49,225 nucleotides of DNA from Phycisphaeraceae bacterium (GTDB lineage: Bacteria > Planctomycetota > Phycisphaerae > Phycisphaerales > Phycisphaeraceae): positions 1 through 49,225 of the forward strand of contig JAJDCX010000057.1 in the NCBI GenBank assembly GCA_029260615.1. Reading direction: 5' to 3'. How positions within the stretch are numbered: position 1 is the stretch's first letter; each line of letters begins with the position of its first letter. The translations under genes and the position numbers were made by a program. The notes beneath the pieces were generated by a model that had not been told where the DNA came from, made no database searches, and saw nothing but the letters and a program-made list of their open reading frames with translations. Shown here piece by piece: positions 16,543-24,230 of this stretch.

Positions 16543-17598
16543 CTAAGTTGTTAGTCTTGTGGCAGCGGGTTGTTGCTGGCTTAGGCAGTGCAATGCCCCC
16601 CTGCCGACGACGATCCACTCGGCGCGGATGGGGATGACTGTTAAATCCGGCGTGGCGTGGTCGATGATTTTCAGTGCGTGGTCGTCGGCGTGTTGGCCGA
16701 AGACGGGTACGAAGACGGCACCGTTGGTGATCAGGAAGTTGGCGTAGCTGGCGGGGAGGTGGTAGGTGCCGCGTTGGATTTGTTTGTTGGGTGGGAAGTC
16801 GTAGGTGATGGGATCGGGGACGGGCAGTGGGATGATGTTGAGGGGTTGGCCGTCCTGGTCACGTGAGTTGGTGAGTATTTTCCAGTCTTTTTCGAGGACG
16901 TCGTGGTCGGCGTGTCCGACCGGTGCGCGGACGGCGAGGATGGTGTCGGGGGTGACGAAGCGTGCGATGTCATCCATGTGTCCGTCGGTGTCGTCGCCTT
17001 CCAGGCCGGCAGCCATCCAGATGACGTGGGTGGTGCCGAGGGTGGCGTGTAGCTGTTGTTCGATCTGGTTGCGTGTGAGTTTGGGGTTGCGGTTGTGGTG
17101 GAGTAGGCATGACTCGGTGGTGAGGAGTGTGCCTTTGCCGTTGACGCCGATGGAGCCGCCTTCCAAGACCATGTCGTGGCGCCAGAGCGCGGTCTTGAGG
17201 TGTGCGGCGATTTTGTGGGGGACGGAGTTGTCTTTGTCCCAGGGGTCGTACTTTCTTCCCCAGGCGTTGAAGCGGAAGCTGTGGCAGCCCAGTCCGCCGC
17301 GGTCATCGACGACGAAGATTGGGCCGTAGTCTCGTATCCATGAGTCGTTGGTTTTGATGCCCAGGGATTGGGTGGTCTGGACTTTTACGAAGCGGCTCAT
17401 CTCCTGAATCCAGTTTTCGTACTGGGCTTGTGCTTTATCCAGGCAGCCGGGCCAGGTGTCGGGGTTGTGGGGTGTGGTGAGCCAGATGCGGTCGTGAGGT
17501 TCCCACTCGGCGGGCATGCGGTAGCCCAGTTCGGCGGTGGTGGGGAACTCGATGAAGAGGCCGGATTCTTCGGATGGGTTGGTGGGTTCGGCTGGCAT
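16543..17598 (-). CDS. aguA: Agmatine deiminase
   Basis: A 351-residue member of the peptidyl-arginine/agmatine deiminase family (guanidino-group-modifying fold). It converts agmatine to N-carbamoylputrescine and ammonia. Diagnostic stretches are RMPAEWEPHDRIWLT, NDSWIRDYGPIFVVD, VLEGGSIGVNGKGTLLTT, EGDDTDGHMDDIARFV (catalytic His/Asp) and GRGALHCLSQQQP with nucleophile Cys338. All catalytic elements are present and length is normal. The next gene on this strand upstream, aguB, performs the following step, with 73 bases between them, so they probably form one transcript. Confidence 0.95.
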   Translation of the reverse strand: MPAEPTNPSEESGLFIEFPTTAELGYRMPAEWEPHDRIWLTTPHNPDTWPGCLDKAQAQYENWIQEMSRFVKVQTTQSLGIKTNDSWIRDYGPIFVVDDRGGLGCHSFRFNAWGRKYDPWDKDNSVPHKIAAHLKTALWRHDMVLEGGSIGVNGKGTLLTTESCLLHHNRNPKLTRNQIEQQLHATLGTTHVIWMAAGLEGDDTDGHMDDIARFVTPDTILAVRAPVGHADHDVLEKDWKILTNSRDQDGQPLNIIPLPVPDPITYDFPPNKQIQRGTYHLPASYANFLITNGAVFVPVFGQHADDHALKIIDHATPDLTVIPIRAEWIVVGRGALHCLSQQQPAATRLTT

Positions 17599-17671
17599 GA
17601 GGTAACGGTCTGATAACAGGTGACAAGACTAAGATCGGCAGGATGATTGGCCGTCTTGATCCCCGGGCCTA

Positions 17672-18673
17672 TCAGTCGTGATCGATCATGCGTTGTGAGA
17701 GGCCTGCGTAGGCGTCGATGCGGCGGTCACGGAGGAAGGGCCAGCCTCGGCGGGTCTGCTCGATTAAGGAGAGATCGCATTCGGCGATGAGGATTTCTTC
17801 TTGATCGGTGGAGGCCTGGGCGATGATTTGGCCGCCTGGGTCGGTGATGAAAGAGCTGCCCCAGAAGGTGAGGTCGTTTTCGGTGCCGACGCGGTTGATG
17901 GCGGCGACGAAGAGGCCGTTGGCGATGGCGTGTGAGCGTTGGATGATCTGCCAGGACTCTCGTTGGCGTTGGTTTTCTTCGTCGGCTTCTTCTTTGTGCC
18001 AGGCGATGGCGGTGGGGTATAGGAGGAGTTCGGCGCCTTGCAGGGCGGAGAGTCGGGCGGCTTCGGGGAACCATTGATCCCAGCAGATGAGCATGGCGGT
18101 GGTGGCGTGGCGTGTGTGTTGGGCGGTGAATCCGTTGGGGCCCGGGGGTGTTGCCGGGGGTGTTGGGGGGAGGGGGCAATCCGAGCCTTCGCTGCGATCA
18201 GACTCGGCGTTGGTAGGCGCATTAGGGGAAACTGTGGGGGCGTTTGCGGGGGCGTCGCCGGGGGTGAAGTAGTATTTTTCGTAGAAGCGTGGGTCGTCGG
18301 GGATGTGCATTTTGCGGTATTGGCTGGTGATTTGGCCGGCGGGGTCGATCATGATGGAGGTGTTGTGGTAGACGCCGGGTGCGCGTTTTTCGAAGAGGCT
18401 GGCGGAGAGATCGACTTGGAGTTCTTTGGCAAGGTCGCAGAGTGTTTGGGAGGTTGGGCCGGGGATGGGCTCTGCGAGGTCGAAGTGGGATTCATCTTGG
18501 ACCTGGGGGAAGTAGCTGGCGGTGAAGAGTTCCTGGGTGGCGATGAGTTGGGCACCTTGTCCAGCGGCGTCGCGGATCATGTCGATGGCGTGGGCGAGGT
18601 TCTGCTTGGGGCTGACGTCGACGGGACAGGCGTGCTGGATGAGGCCGAGTTTGAGGGTTCGCTTATTCGGCAC
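17672..18673 (-). CDS. aguB: N-carbamoylputrescine amidase, with a Pro/Ala-rich insert
   Basis: A 333-residue nitrilase-superfamily enzyme that releases putrescine from N-carbamoylputrescine. The triad is visible: Glu48 in ATQELF, Lys121 in YRKMHIPDD and Cys197 in ICWDQWFPEAAR. Family members are about 290 residues. The excess is a low-complexity insert at about residues 141-183, rich in Pro, Ala, Thr and Ser, just before the nucleophile strand and containing SDRSEGSDCP. The GTG start at 18673 has AAGGAG nine bases upstream (complement of 18683-18688). A TATCAT box on this strand lies a little further up (complement of 18694-18699). It forms the two-step agmatine-to-putrescine route with aguA. 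Confidence 0.94.
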   Translation of the reverse strand: MPNKRTLKLGLIQHACPVDVSPKQNLAHAIDMIRDAAGQGAQLIATQELFTASYFPQVQDESHFDLAEPIPGPTSQTLCDLAKELQVDLSASLFEKRAPGVYHNTSIMIDPAGQITSQYRKMHIPDDPRFYEKYYFTPGDAPANAPTVSPNAPTNAESDRSEGSDCPLPPTPPATPPGPNGFTAQHTRHATTAMLICWDQWFPEAARLSALQGAELLLYPTAIAWHKEEADEENQRQRESWQIIQRSHAIANGLFVAAINRVGTENDLTFWGSSFITDPGGQIIAQASTDQEEILIAECDLSLIEQTRRGWPFLRDRRIDAYAGLSQRMIDHD

Positions 18674-18800
18674 GCGGGGGCGCTCCTTGGCTTATGATAG
18701 ATGTATCGTCCTTATGGTACGTCCGCTGGAGCGTGCGGCAAAACCCTCGGCAGGCCGATCGAACTGACCCTCTTTTAGACCCTAACCCCCCCCCACTGCT

Positions 18801-19814
18801 ATGCCAAAGCCTGTTACTGTTGGAATTATCTCGCCTTGTTCGGTGACCCCGCAGGTGGAGCTTGCGTTGGGTGTGGATCGACTTACGGGGGCGGGTTTTG
18901 ATGTGCGCGTGCATGGTCAGTGCGCGGAGCAGCACCTTTGGTTTGCGGGCGAGGACCGTAGCCGGGCTGAGGCGTTTTTTGAGTATGCACAGGACCCGGG
19001 GGTGGATGTGTTGTGGTCTGCGCGGGGTGGGTCCGGTGCGCCCAGGTTGTTGCCTATTTTGGATGAACTGACTGCGCAGCACGGAAAGCCGGCGAAAAAA
19101 CTGTTGGCTGGGTACTCGGATGTGACGGCGTTGCATCATTATGTACACACGCGCTGGGGCTGGGAGACGCTGCACGCGTCGATGCCGGCGAGTGATTTTT
19201 ATGACATCAGCGAGGATCACTTCAAGGCGACGCTGGATTGGGTAAGCAAGAAGCGGATTGAGATGCCTTGGGGCGGGAGCGTACTTAAATTCCTGACCCC
19301 CCCGCCGGATGGGCCTGTCAGGGGGACGCTGGTTGGGGGGAATTTGGCGGTGTGGAACTATTTGATGGGTACGCCTTACCAGCCCAAAGATATGGTGGGG
19401 AAGTTTTTGTTTTTCGAGGATCTAAGCGAGGGGTACTACCGGATCGATTCGATGCTGAGCCAGATCGAGCAGGCGGGTGGGTTGGAAGGGGTTGCGGGGG
19501 TTGTGCTGGGTGAGTTCAGCGCGTGTGATGACAGTGTGGCGAAGGTTCTAAAGAGCAGGCCGGGGACGGGGCAGGAGCGTGAGGCGATTAAGCATAAAGA
19601 CAAGCAGGAGACGGTGGCGTTGCGGGCGGAGGTTGGGGAGTTGGATGCGTTGACGGAGATCTTTGCGCGGCGAGGGGAGAAGCACGGGTACCCGGTGGGG
19701 TATAAGTTGCCTGTGGGGCATGGGCCGACGTATGCACCGCTGCCGTTGAACGCGGGGTATGAGTTGACGCCGGGGGGTGGGTTTGAGTTGGTTCAGTGGG
19801 GTTGGCTTGTGTAA
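18801..19814 (+). CDS. S66-family L,D-carboxypeptidase (LdcA-like)
   Basis: A 337-residue serine peptidase of family S66, which trims the terminal D-Ala from cytoplasmic tetrapeptides during murein recycling or processes related peptides. VGIISPCS opens the chain. Nucleophile Ser106 lies in LLAGYSDVTALH after the typical DVLWSARGGSGAPRLLP. LFFEDLSEGYYRIDSML supplies the Glu, and GYKLPVGHGPTYAPLPL the His. No Shine-Dalgarno precedes the ATG; a run of nine C residues does. It is divergent from aguB and convergent with the lipoprotein DacB gene. Two peptidoglycan hydrolases side by side suggest a wall-recycling role; MccF-like immunity functions also occur in this family. Confidence 0.92.
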   Translation: MPKPVTVGIISPCSVTPQVELALGVDRLTGAGFDVRVHGQCAEQHLWFAGEDRSRAEAFFEYAQDPGVDVLWSARGGSGAPRLLPILDELTAQHGKPAKKLLAGYSDVTALHHYVHTRWGWETLHASMPASDFYDISEDHFKATLDWVSKKRIEMPWGGSVLKFLTPPPDGPVRGTLVGGNLAVWNYLMGTPYQPKDMVGKFLFFEDLSEGYYRIDSMLSQIEQAGGLEGVAGVVLGEFSACDDSVAKVLKSRPGTGQEREAIKHKDKQETVALRAEVGELDALTEIFARRGEKHGYPVGYKLPVGHGPTYAPLPLNAGYELTPGGGFELVQWGWLV

Positions 19815-19830
19815 ACACACATGCTGGCAC

Positions 19831-19855
19831 GGCGATCTGCGATCGCCCGCTAAAC
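19831..19855 (+). repeat. Dispersed hairpin repeat, family A, copy 2
   Basis: GGCGATC-TGC-GATCGCC, a perfect 7-bp stem with the same TGC loop as copy 1 but different stem bases, followed by CGCTAAAC. It lies between two convergent genes, where it could also limit read-through, though no T run follows. Confidence 0.75.
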
Positions 19856-19889
19856 GGGGAATAACTGAAAACAACCTGGCGCTACGGGG

Positions 19890-21413
19890 TCACTTAGCTT
19901 TGGTCGGTTGGTATTCGCGTAGGACGAGCATGACGGCTTGGTCTTGCAGCTTTTCGTAGGGCTTGGCGGAGCCTGAGAATTCGTTGTAGATGATGGAGAA
20001 GATGACGGTTGGCCCTGCGTCGGTTTGGATGTAGCCGGAGAGTGCGCGGACGCCGGAGATGTAGCCGGTCTTGCCACGGACTTTGCCGGGGACCTCGGTG
20101 AAGCGTCGTCTGATCGTGCCGTCGACGCCGCCGATGGTGAGGCTGTTGAAGAAGGCGTCGGCGTGGGGGTGGCTGTGCATGTAGAGCAGCAGCGAGGAGA
20201 TCATTTTGGTGGTGACGCGGTTGTTGTGGCTGAGGCCCGAGCCATCGGCGACCACCAGGGGGTGTGCGTTGATGCTGGCTTTTTGGAGGAAGGCTTTGAT
20301 AGCGAACTTGCCGTTGAGCCAGGAGCCGGGCTCGTCGAGGTCGCGCTGGCGTCGGAAGTCTCGGCCGGTGGTTTTGCAGAGCATTTCCGCGAAGAGGTTC
20401 TGGCTGGGTTTGTTGACCCGGGCGAGGATGTCTTGGATGCGTGATTCGTGGATGGCGACGGTTTTTTCTTCAGATGGGATGAGTTGGCCGTCGAGGTGGT
20501 TGTCGGCGCGTCGGATTTGGCCGAGGACTTCGATGCCGTGGGATTTGAGGTTGGTTTTGAGTGCGTCGGAGAAGAATGCGCCGGGGTTTTCGACGGGTTT
20601 GCTTTTGAGGGCTGTTTCTTTGGTGACGGGGCCGGAGATTTCGTAGATGTTGCCGCCGGGGAGCTTGACGATGACGGGTGCGTGTTCTTCGCCGCCGGAG
20701 ATGGTGTTGTTGATGATGGTGATGTTTTGCACCGGGGGCATGACGGTGTAGTTGGCGGGTCTGGCTTCATCGGCTGGCGTGACGGTGATGTCGACGCAGT
20801 TGTCGTTGAAGGCGAGGCCGGAGACGGGGGCGGCGTACCAGTGCAAGAGGTCGTCGAGGTTCCATGTCGGGTGCAGGTCGTAGCCATCCAGTGCGTGGTC
20901 GTCGTAGACCAGGTCGCCTTTGATTTCGGTGATGCCTTGGTCTTTGAGGGCCTGCGCCCATTGATCGAGGATGGTGGTGGGTGTGCCGCCTTGGTTTTTA
21001 GCGATGACGGGGTCGCCTGTGGCGGGGTCTCCTGTGCCGATGATCCAGAGGTCATCGCCGTCCAGTGCGAGGTAGGTTTTGAAGGTGTGGTCTGCGCCGA
21101 AGTGGTCCAGCGCGGTGGCGCTGATGAGCAGCTTCATGTTGCTGGCGGGTTTGAAGGGGTAGTCGTTATTTTCGGTTTCGAAGATAACGTTGCCGGTGGG
21201 TGTTTCGATGAAACGTGCGGAGACGATTGCGCCGGTGCTGTCGAGTTGGTGCAGGGTGGTGTTGATTTTTTGTGCGAGGGTGGGGTCGGCGTTGCGGCCG
21301 GCGGTCCTGACGTGCGAGCATCCTTGGAGCAGGGTCAGGATCAGGGCGAGGGTCAGCGTTGCTGTGCGGTGATTGCGCGACAGCTTACATGCGGGGGAAG
21401 CTATAAAAGTCAT
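19890..21413 (-). CDS. dacB: D-alanyl-D-alanine carboxypeptidase/endopeptidase, lipoprotein (PBP4 type)
   Basis: A 507-residue class C low-molecular-mass penicillin-binding protein (family S13). The N-terminus ends in a lipobox, LLQGC, with Cys32 as the predicted lipidated residue. Catalytic motifs are PASNMK (Ser91), VADGSGLSHNN and GKTGYISGV, and the large insertion domain typical of PBP4 lies between the first two. It would cleave D-Ala-D-Ala ends or 4,3 cross-links in the periplasm. A second member without lipobox lies at 46357-47898, so the genome has at least two. Presence of a peptidoglycan peptidase agrees with planctomycetes having a thin wall. Confidence 0.93.
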   Translation of the reverse strand: MTFIASPACKLSRNHRTATLTLALILTLLQGCSHVRTAGRNADPTLAQKINTTLHQLDSTGAIVSARFIETPTGNVIFETENNDYPFKPASNMKLLISATALDHFGADHTFKTYLALDGDDLWIIGTGDPATGDPVIAKNQGGTPTTILDQWAQALKDQGITEIKGDLVYDDHALDGYDLHPTWNLDDLLHWYAAPVSGLAFNDNCVDITVTPADEARPANYTVMPPVQNITIINNTISGGEEHAPVIVKLPGGNIYEISGPVTKETALKSKPVENPGAFFSDALKTNLKSHGIEVLGQIRRADNHLDGQLIPSEEKTVAIHESRIQDILARVNKPSQNLFAEMLCKTTGRDFRRQRDLDEPGSWLNGKFAIKAFLQKASINAHPLVVADGSGLSHNNRVTTKMISSLLLYMHSHPHADAFFNSLTIGGVDGTIRRRFTEVPGKVRGKTGYISGVRALSGYIQTDAGPTVIFSIIYNEFSGSAKPYEKLQDQAVMLVLREYQPTKAK

Positions 21414-21448
21414 GAGTTAAACCTGACGGGAAAGATCATTGCGGGGGG

Positions 21449-21994
21449 TCAACCAAACCACAGCCGGACGATGTAGACGCTAAGGAAGATGGCGAGGACG
21501 TCGGCGATGAGGCCGGCGGGGAGTGCGTGACGGGTTTTCTTGATGTTCACTGCGCCGAAGTAGACGGCGAGGATGTAGAAGGTGGTTTCGGTGGAGCCGA
21601 ACATGGTGGCGGCCATGCGTGTGATGATGGAACTCATGCCGTGCTCCTGAGCGAGATCGGCGACGACGCCTGCGGAGCCGCCGCCGGTGAGTGGGCGCAT
21701 GATGGCCATGGGCAGGACTTCCGGGGGGAAGCCGATCATGGTGAGTGCGGGGCGTAGGAAGTCTTCCATCGCGGTCATTGCGCCGGAGGCGCGGAACATG
21801 TTGATGGCGACGAAGATGGCGACGAGGTAGGGGATAATCATGACGCCGACCTTGAAGCCTTCTTTAGCGCCTTCGACGAAGGATTCGTAGACGGATACAC
21901 GCTTGAACATGCCGTAGAGCGGGATGGCGATAACGATCAGCGGGATGACGACGGCGGAGAAGTAGCTCTGGTAGATACGGATATCTTCAATCAT
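21449..21994 (-). CDS. spmB: SpmB-like nucleoside-recognition (Gate) domain membrane protein
   Basis: A 181-residue polytopic membrane protein matching spore maturation protein B. Conserved pieces are VIPLIVIAIPLYGM, VSVYESFVEGAKEGFKVG, IIPYLVAIFVAINMFRASGAM, MRPLTGGGSAG and FGSTETTFYILAVYFGAV. Its start overlaps the end of the SpmA-like gene by ATGA, so the two are translated together. In Bacillus the pair is needed for spore core dehydration, but homologues are widespread in non-sporulating bacteria, where the role is unclear; transport of a small molecule is suspected. Confidence 0.92.
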   Translation of the reverse strand: MIEDIRIYQSYFSAVVIPLIVIAIPLYGMFKRVSVYESFVEGAKEGFKVGVMIIPYLVAIFVAINMFRASGAMTAMEDFLRPALTMIGFPPEVLPMAIMRPLTGGGSAGVVADLAQEHGMSSIITRMAATMFGSTETTFYILAVYFGAVNIKKTRHALPAGLIADVLAIFLSVYIVRLWFG

Positions 21995-23064
21995 GCGTCA
22001 CCCCCCTTCTGTGCGTTGGGGTTGTTTGGCCGCATGGGGTCTGTCTTTTTGAAAGTCTTCATCTTGCCCAGCAGTTTTGCGGAGGTGATGGCAACACCCA
22101 GCGAGACCAGGGTGACCAGGAAGATCGGGATGAAAAGCTCGGTTGCGGCGAGTCCCATGATGGCGATGAGGGTGACGGGTGGGAGGAGTTGGACACTGGC
22201 GGTGTTCATGGCCAGGAGCATGACCATGCTGTCGGTGGCGGTGTCTTTTTCTTTGTTGAGTTCCTGAAGGGACTCCATGGCCTTGATGCCCAGCGGTGTG
22301 GCGGCGTTGCCCAGGGCGAGCATGTTGGCGGCGAGGTTCACGGCGATCAGGCCAAGGGCGGGGTGGTCTTTGGGGATCTGTGGGAATAGTGGGCCCAGGA
22401 CCGGGCGGACGATCTTGACGAAGACGGCGATGAGGCCGGCGTCTTCTGCGATCTTCATCAGGCCCATCCACAGAGCGATGACGCCCATGAGTCCGATGGC
22501 AAACGTGACGGCGTTCCCGGCCTGCTTGAACATGGTTTCGGTGACGACTTTGACATTGACGAACCCGGTGTGGCCAAACTTAATCGACGCGGTTGCCTGG
22601 CTGGGGTGGGCGTCGTTTTGAATCCAGCCGTCCATGTAGGTGGGGAGCAGGTCGTTGTCGTTTTTGGTGGCGTCGTAGATCACGTCCAGGGGCGCGGGGA
22701 GCGCGTCTGGGACGGCGAGTTGGAGTTCCCGGCCACCGGCGGTCGTGAGTAGAGTTGCGGGTAATGGCTGGGAGAAAAACGCCTGGAGTTCGGCCTGTAC
22801 GTTGGCGGATTCCTCCGAGTCTCCAGCGAGCCCCTGCGTGCCGGTGGGGTCGAAGAAGGAGAGGTAGTCCGTGGGGTCGATTTTTACTGTCACATCGACC
22901 GGGTCGGGGTCTAGTTGGTCGGCGTAGCCGGGGGGTAGGCCGTCGATCTGGACGGTGAGCGCTTCGCCGTTGCGGAAGCGGTGGTCTTTGAAGTCAGTGC
23001 CGTCTTGCCAGAGGGCGAAGACGACGCTGATGATAATCAGGCCGGCCCAAATGTAGTTCAGCAT
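21991..23064 (-). CDS. spmA: SpmA-like nucleoside-recognition domain protein with a large extra domain
   Basis: A 357-residue protein from the ATG at 23064 (MLNYIWAGLIIISVVFALW); a longer frame reaches 23124. Residues 1-20 match the first SpmA helix. The core from about residue 165 onward also matches: VTFAIGLMGVIALWMGLMKIAE, LFPQIPKDHPALGLI, NMLALGNAATPLGIKAM and NTASVQLLPPVTLIAIMG. Bacillus SpmA is about 196 residues. The difference is an inserted, mainly hydrophilic region of about 140 residues between helix 1 and the core (Asp-rich, beta-like), predicted to lie outside the membrane. The insert is not recognised and may bind a ligand or a partner. Confidence 0.88.
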   Translation of the reverse strand: MLNYIWAGLIIISVVFALWQDGTDFKDHRFRNGEALTVQIDGLPPGYADQLDPDPVDVTVKIDPTDYLSFFDPTGTQGLAGDSEESANVQAELQAFFSQPLPATLLTTAGGRELQLAVPDALPAPLDVIYDATKNDNDLLPTYMDGWIQNDAHPSQATASIKFGHTGFVNVKVVTETMFKQAGNAVTFAIGLMGVIALWMGLMKIAEDAGLIAVFVKIVRPVLGPLFPQIPKDHPALGLIAVNLAANMLALGNAATPLGIKAMESLQELNKEKDTATDSMVMLLAMNTASVQLLPPVTLIAIMGLAATELFIPIFLVTLVSLGVAITSAKLLGKMKTFKKTDPMRPNNPNAQKGGDA

Positions 23065-23085
23065 CGAGGCATCTTGCCGGTTTAT

Positions 23086-23129
23086 GGGCCTTGGTGCAAG
23101 GTAGGGGCGAAAAACAACACCCAAGGCCC
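23086..23129. promoter_or_regulatory. Inverted repeat in the divergent spmA / deacetylase promoter region
   Basis: GGGCCTTGG (23086-23094) and CCAAGGCCC (23121-23129) are perfect 9-base complements. GTG/CAC extends the stem after one bulged C. The loop is about 20 bases. It lies just upstream of the SpmA-like start and 49 bases upstream of the deacetylase ATG. It could be an operator for both genes or a 5' UTR structure. Confidence 0.45.
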
Positions 23130-23177
23130 CCCGCTGGTCGATCTTATCTATCTATAGAAGACGATCACTGTGACCCG

Positions 23178-24230
23178 ATGACCCAGATGAGCAACCAGCC
23201 ACCATCCAGCCACCGTCTGCCCTCTGCTCTGGGAAGGTCTGCCCCCGGTGCGTCAGCCCACGAGATCCATATGGCCCCCGGCACGCCCGCTAGCTGTGAA
23301 TCCCATCGCCCCCCCACCGCTTCACCGATCCGTTGTGTGAGTATTGATGTGGAGGAGTATTTTCAGATCGAGGCGGCGCATGGGGCGATCGGTCGGGAGC
23401 GTTGGGGTGATTGGCCATCGCGGGTGAGACGGAATATGGATTTGTTGTTGGAGATGTTTGACCGGACGGGATGCCGGGCGACGTTTTTCTTTTTGGGGTG
23501 TGTGGCTGAACGGCACCCGGACCTGGCGCGGCGGTGTGTGGATATGGGGCACGAGGTCGCATCCCATGGTTCGATGCACGATCGGCTGCACCGTTTGACG
23601 CCTGAGTCGATGCGGCGTGATGTGGAGGGTTGCAAGCGTTTGTTGGAAGATCAGACGGGGCGGGCGGTGCTTGGGTATCGGGCGCCGACGTGGTCGTTGA
23701 CGCGTAAGACAAGTTGGGCGGTGGATGTGCTGGCGGAGGCGGGGTTCAGGTACGACGCGTCAGTGTTCCCGGTGAGGCATCCGATGTATGGGGTGAGTGA
23801 TGCGCCGGATCGGCCGTTCTATCTGCGGGATAGCGAGGGGAGTGCGAGGCTGTTGGAGGTGCCGCCTTTGACGTGGCGTGTGATGGGTCGGAACCTGGCG
23901 GTCGCGGGGGGCGGGTATTTCCGGTTGCTGCCGTTGTCGTTGATGAGGCGTGGATTGGCTCAGGCTGATGCCCAAGGACGGCCGGCGATTTTGTATTTTC
24001 ATCCTTGGGAGTTTGATCCGGGGATGCCGAGGATGCCGTTGAATGTGACCGGTCGGGTGCGGACTTACACGGGGTTGAAGTCTGCGGCGGATAAGCTGGA
24101 GGCGGTGATCCGTGGTTTTGGTGGGGATGCGGGCCGGGGGTGGCAGCCGATTGGGGATCACCTGGATCGGCTGGGTGCGATGGCTGAATCGACAGGCGTG
24201 TTTACGCTGCGTCGGCAAGCGGCGGCGTGA
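23178..24230 (+). CDS. PEP-CTERM/XrtA-type polysaccharide deacetylase
   Basis: A 350-residue carbohydrate esterase family 4 (NodB) protein of the subgroup found in exosortase / PEP-CTERM exopolysaccharide loci. Motif 1 is CVSIDVEEYFQ, followed by ATFFFLGCVAERHP, HEVASHGSMHDRLH (metal-binding His residues) and GYRAPTWSL. Near the end come ILYFHPWEFDPGMPR and the C-terminal DUF3473-like part. About 50 N-terminal residues are Pro/Ser-rich and look nonconserved, so the true start could be later than ATG 23178. It probably deacetylates an exopolysaccharide intermediate. The convergent glycosyltransferase overlaps its 3' end by 29 bases. Confidence 0.9.
   Translation: MTQMSNQPPSSHRLPSALGRSAPGASAHEIHMAPGTPASCESHRPPTASPIRCVSIDVEEYFQIEAAHGAIGRERWGDWPSRVRRNMDLLLEMFDRTGCRATFFFLGCVAERHPDLARRCVDMGHEVASHGSMHDRLHRLTPESMRRDVEGCKRLLEDQTGRAVLGYRAPTWSLTRKTSWAVDVLAEAGFRYDASVFPVRHPMYGVSDAPDRPFYLRDSEGSARLLEVPPLTWRVMGRNLAVAGGGYFRLLPLSLMRRGLAQADAQGRPAILYFHPWEFDPGMPRMPLNVTGRVRTYTGLKSAADKLEAVIRGFGGDAGRGWQPIGDHLDRLGAMAESTGVFTLRRQAAA

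Noticed and set aside
20448..21476. A 342-codon plus-strand frame opposite the lipoprotein DacB gene
   Set aside because: The sequence is Val/Gly/Asp-rich shadow coding from a GC-rich gene on the other strand, without recognisable motifs.
21449..23064. Evidence of sporulation from spmA/spmB
   Set aside because: These genes occur widely in non-sporulating bacteria, and no other sporulation gene is in the window.
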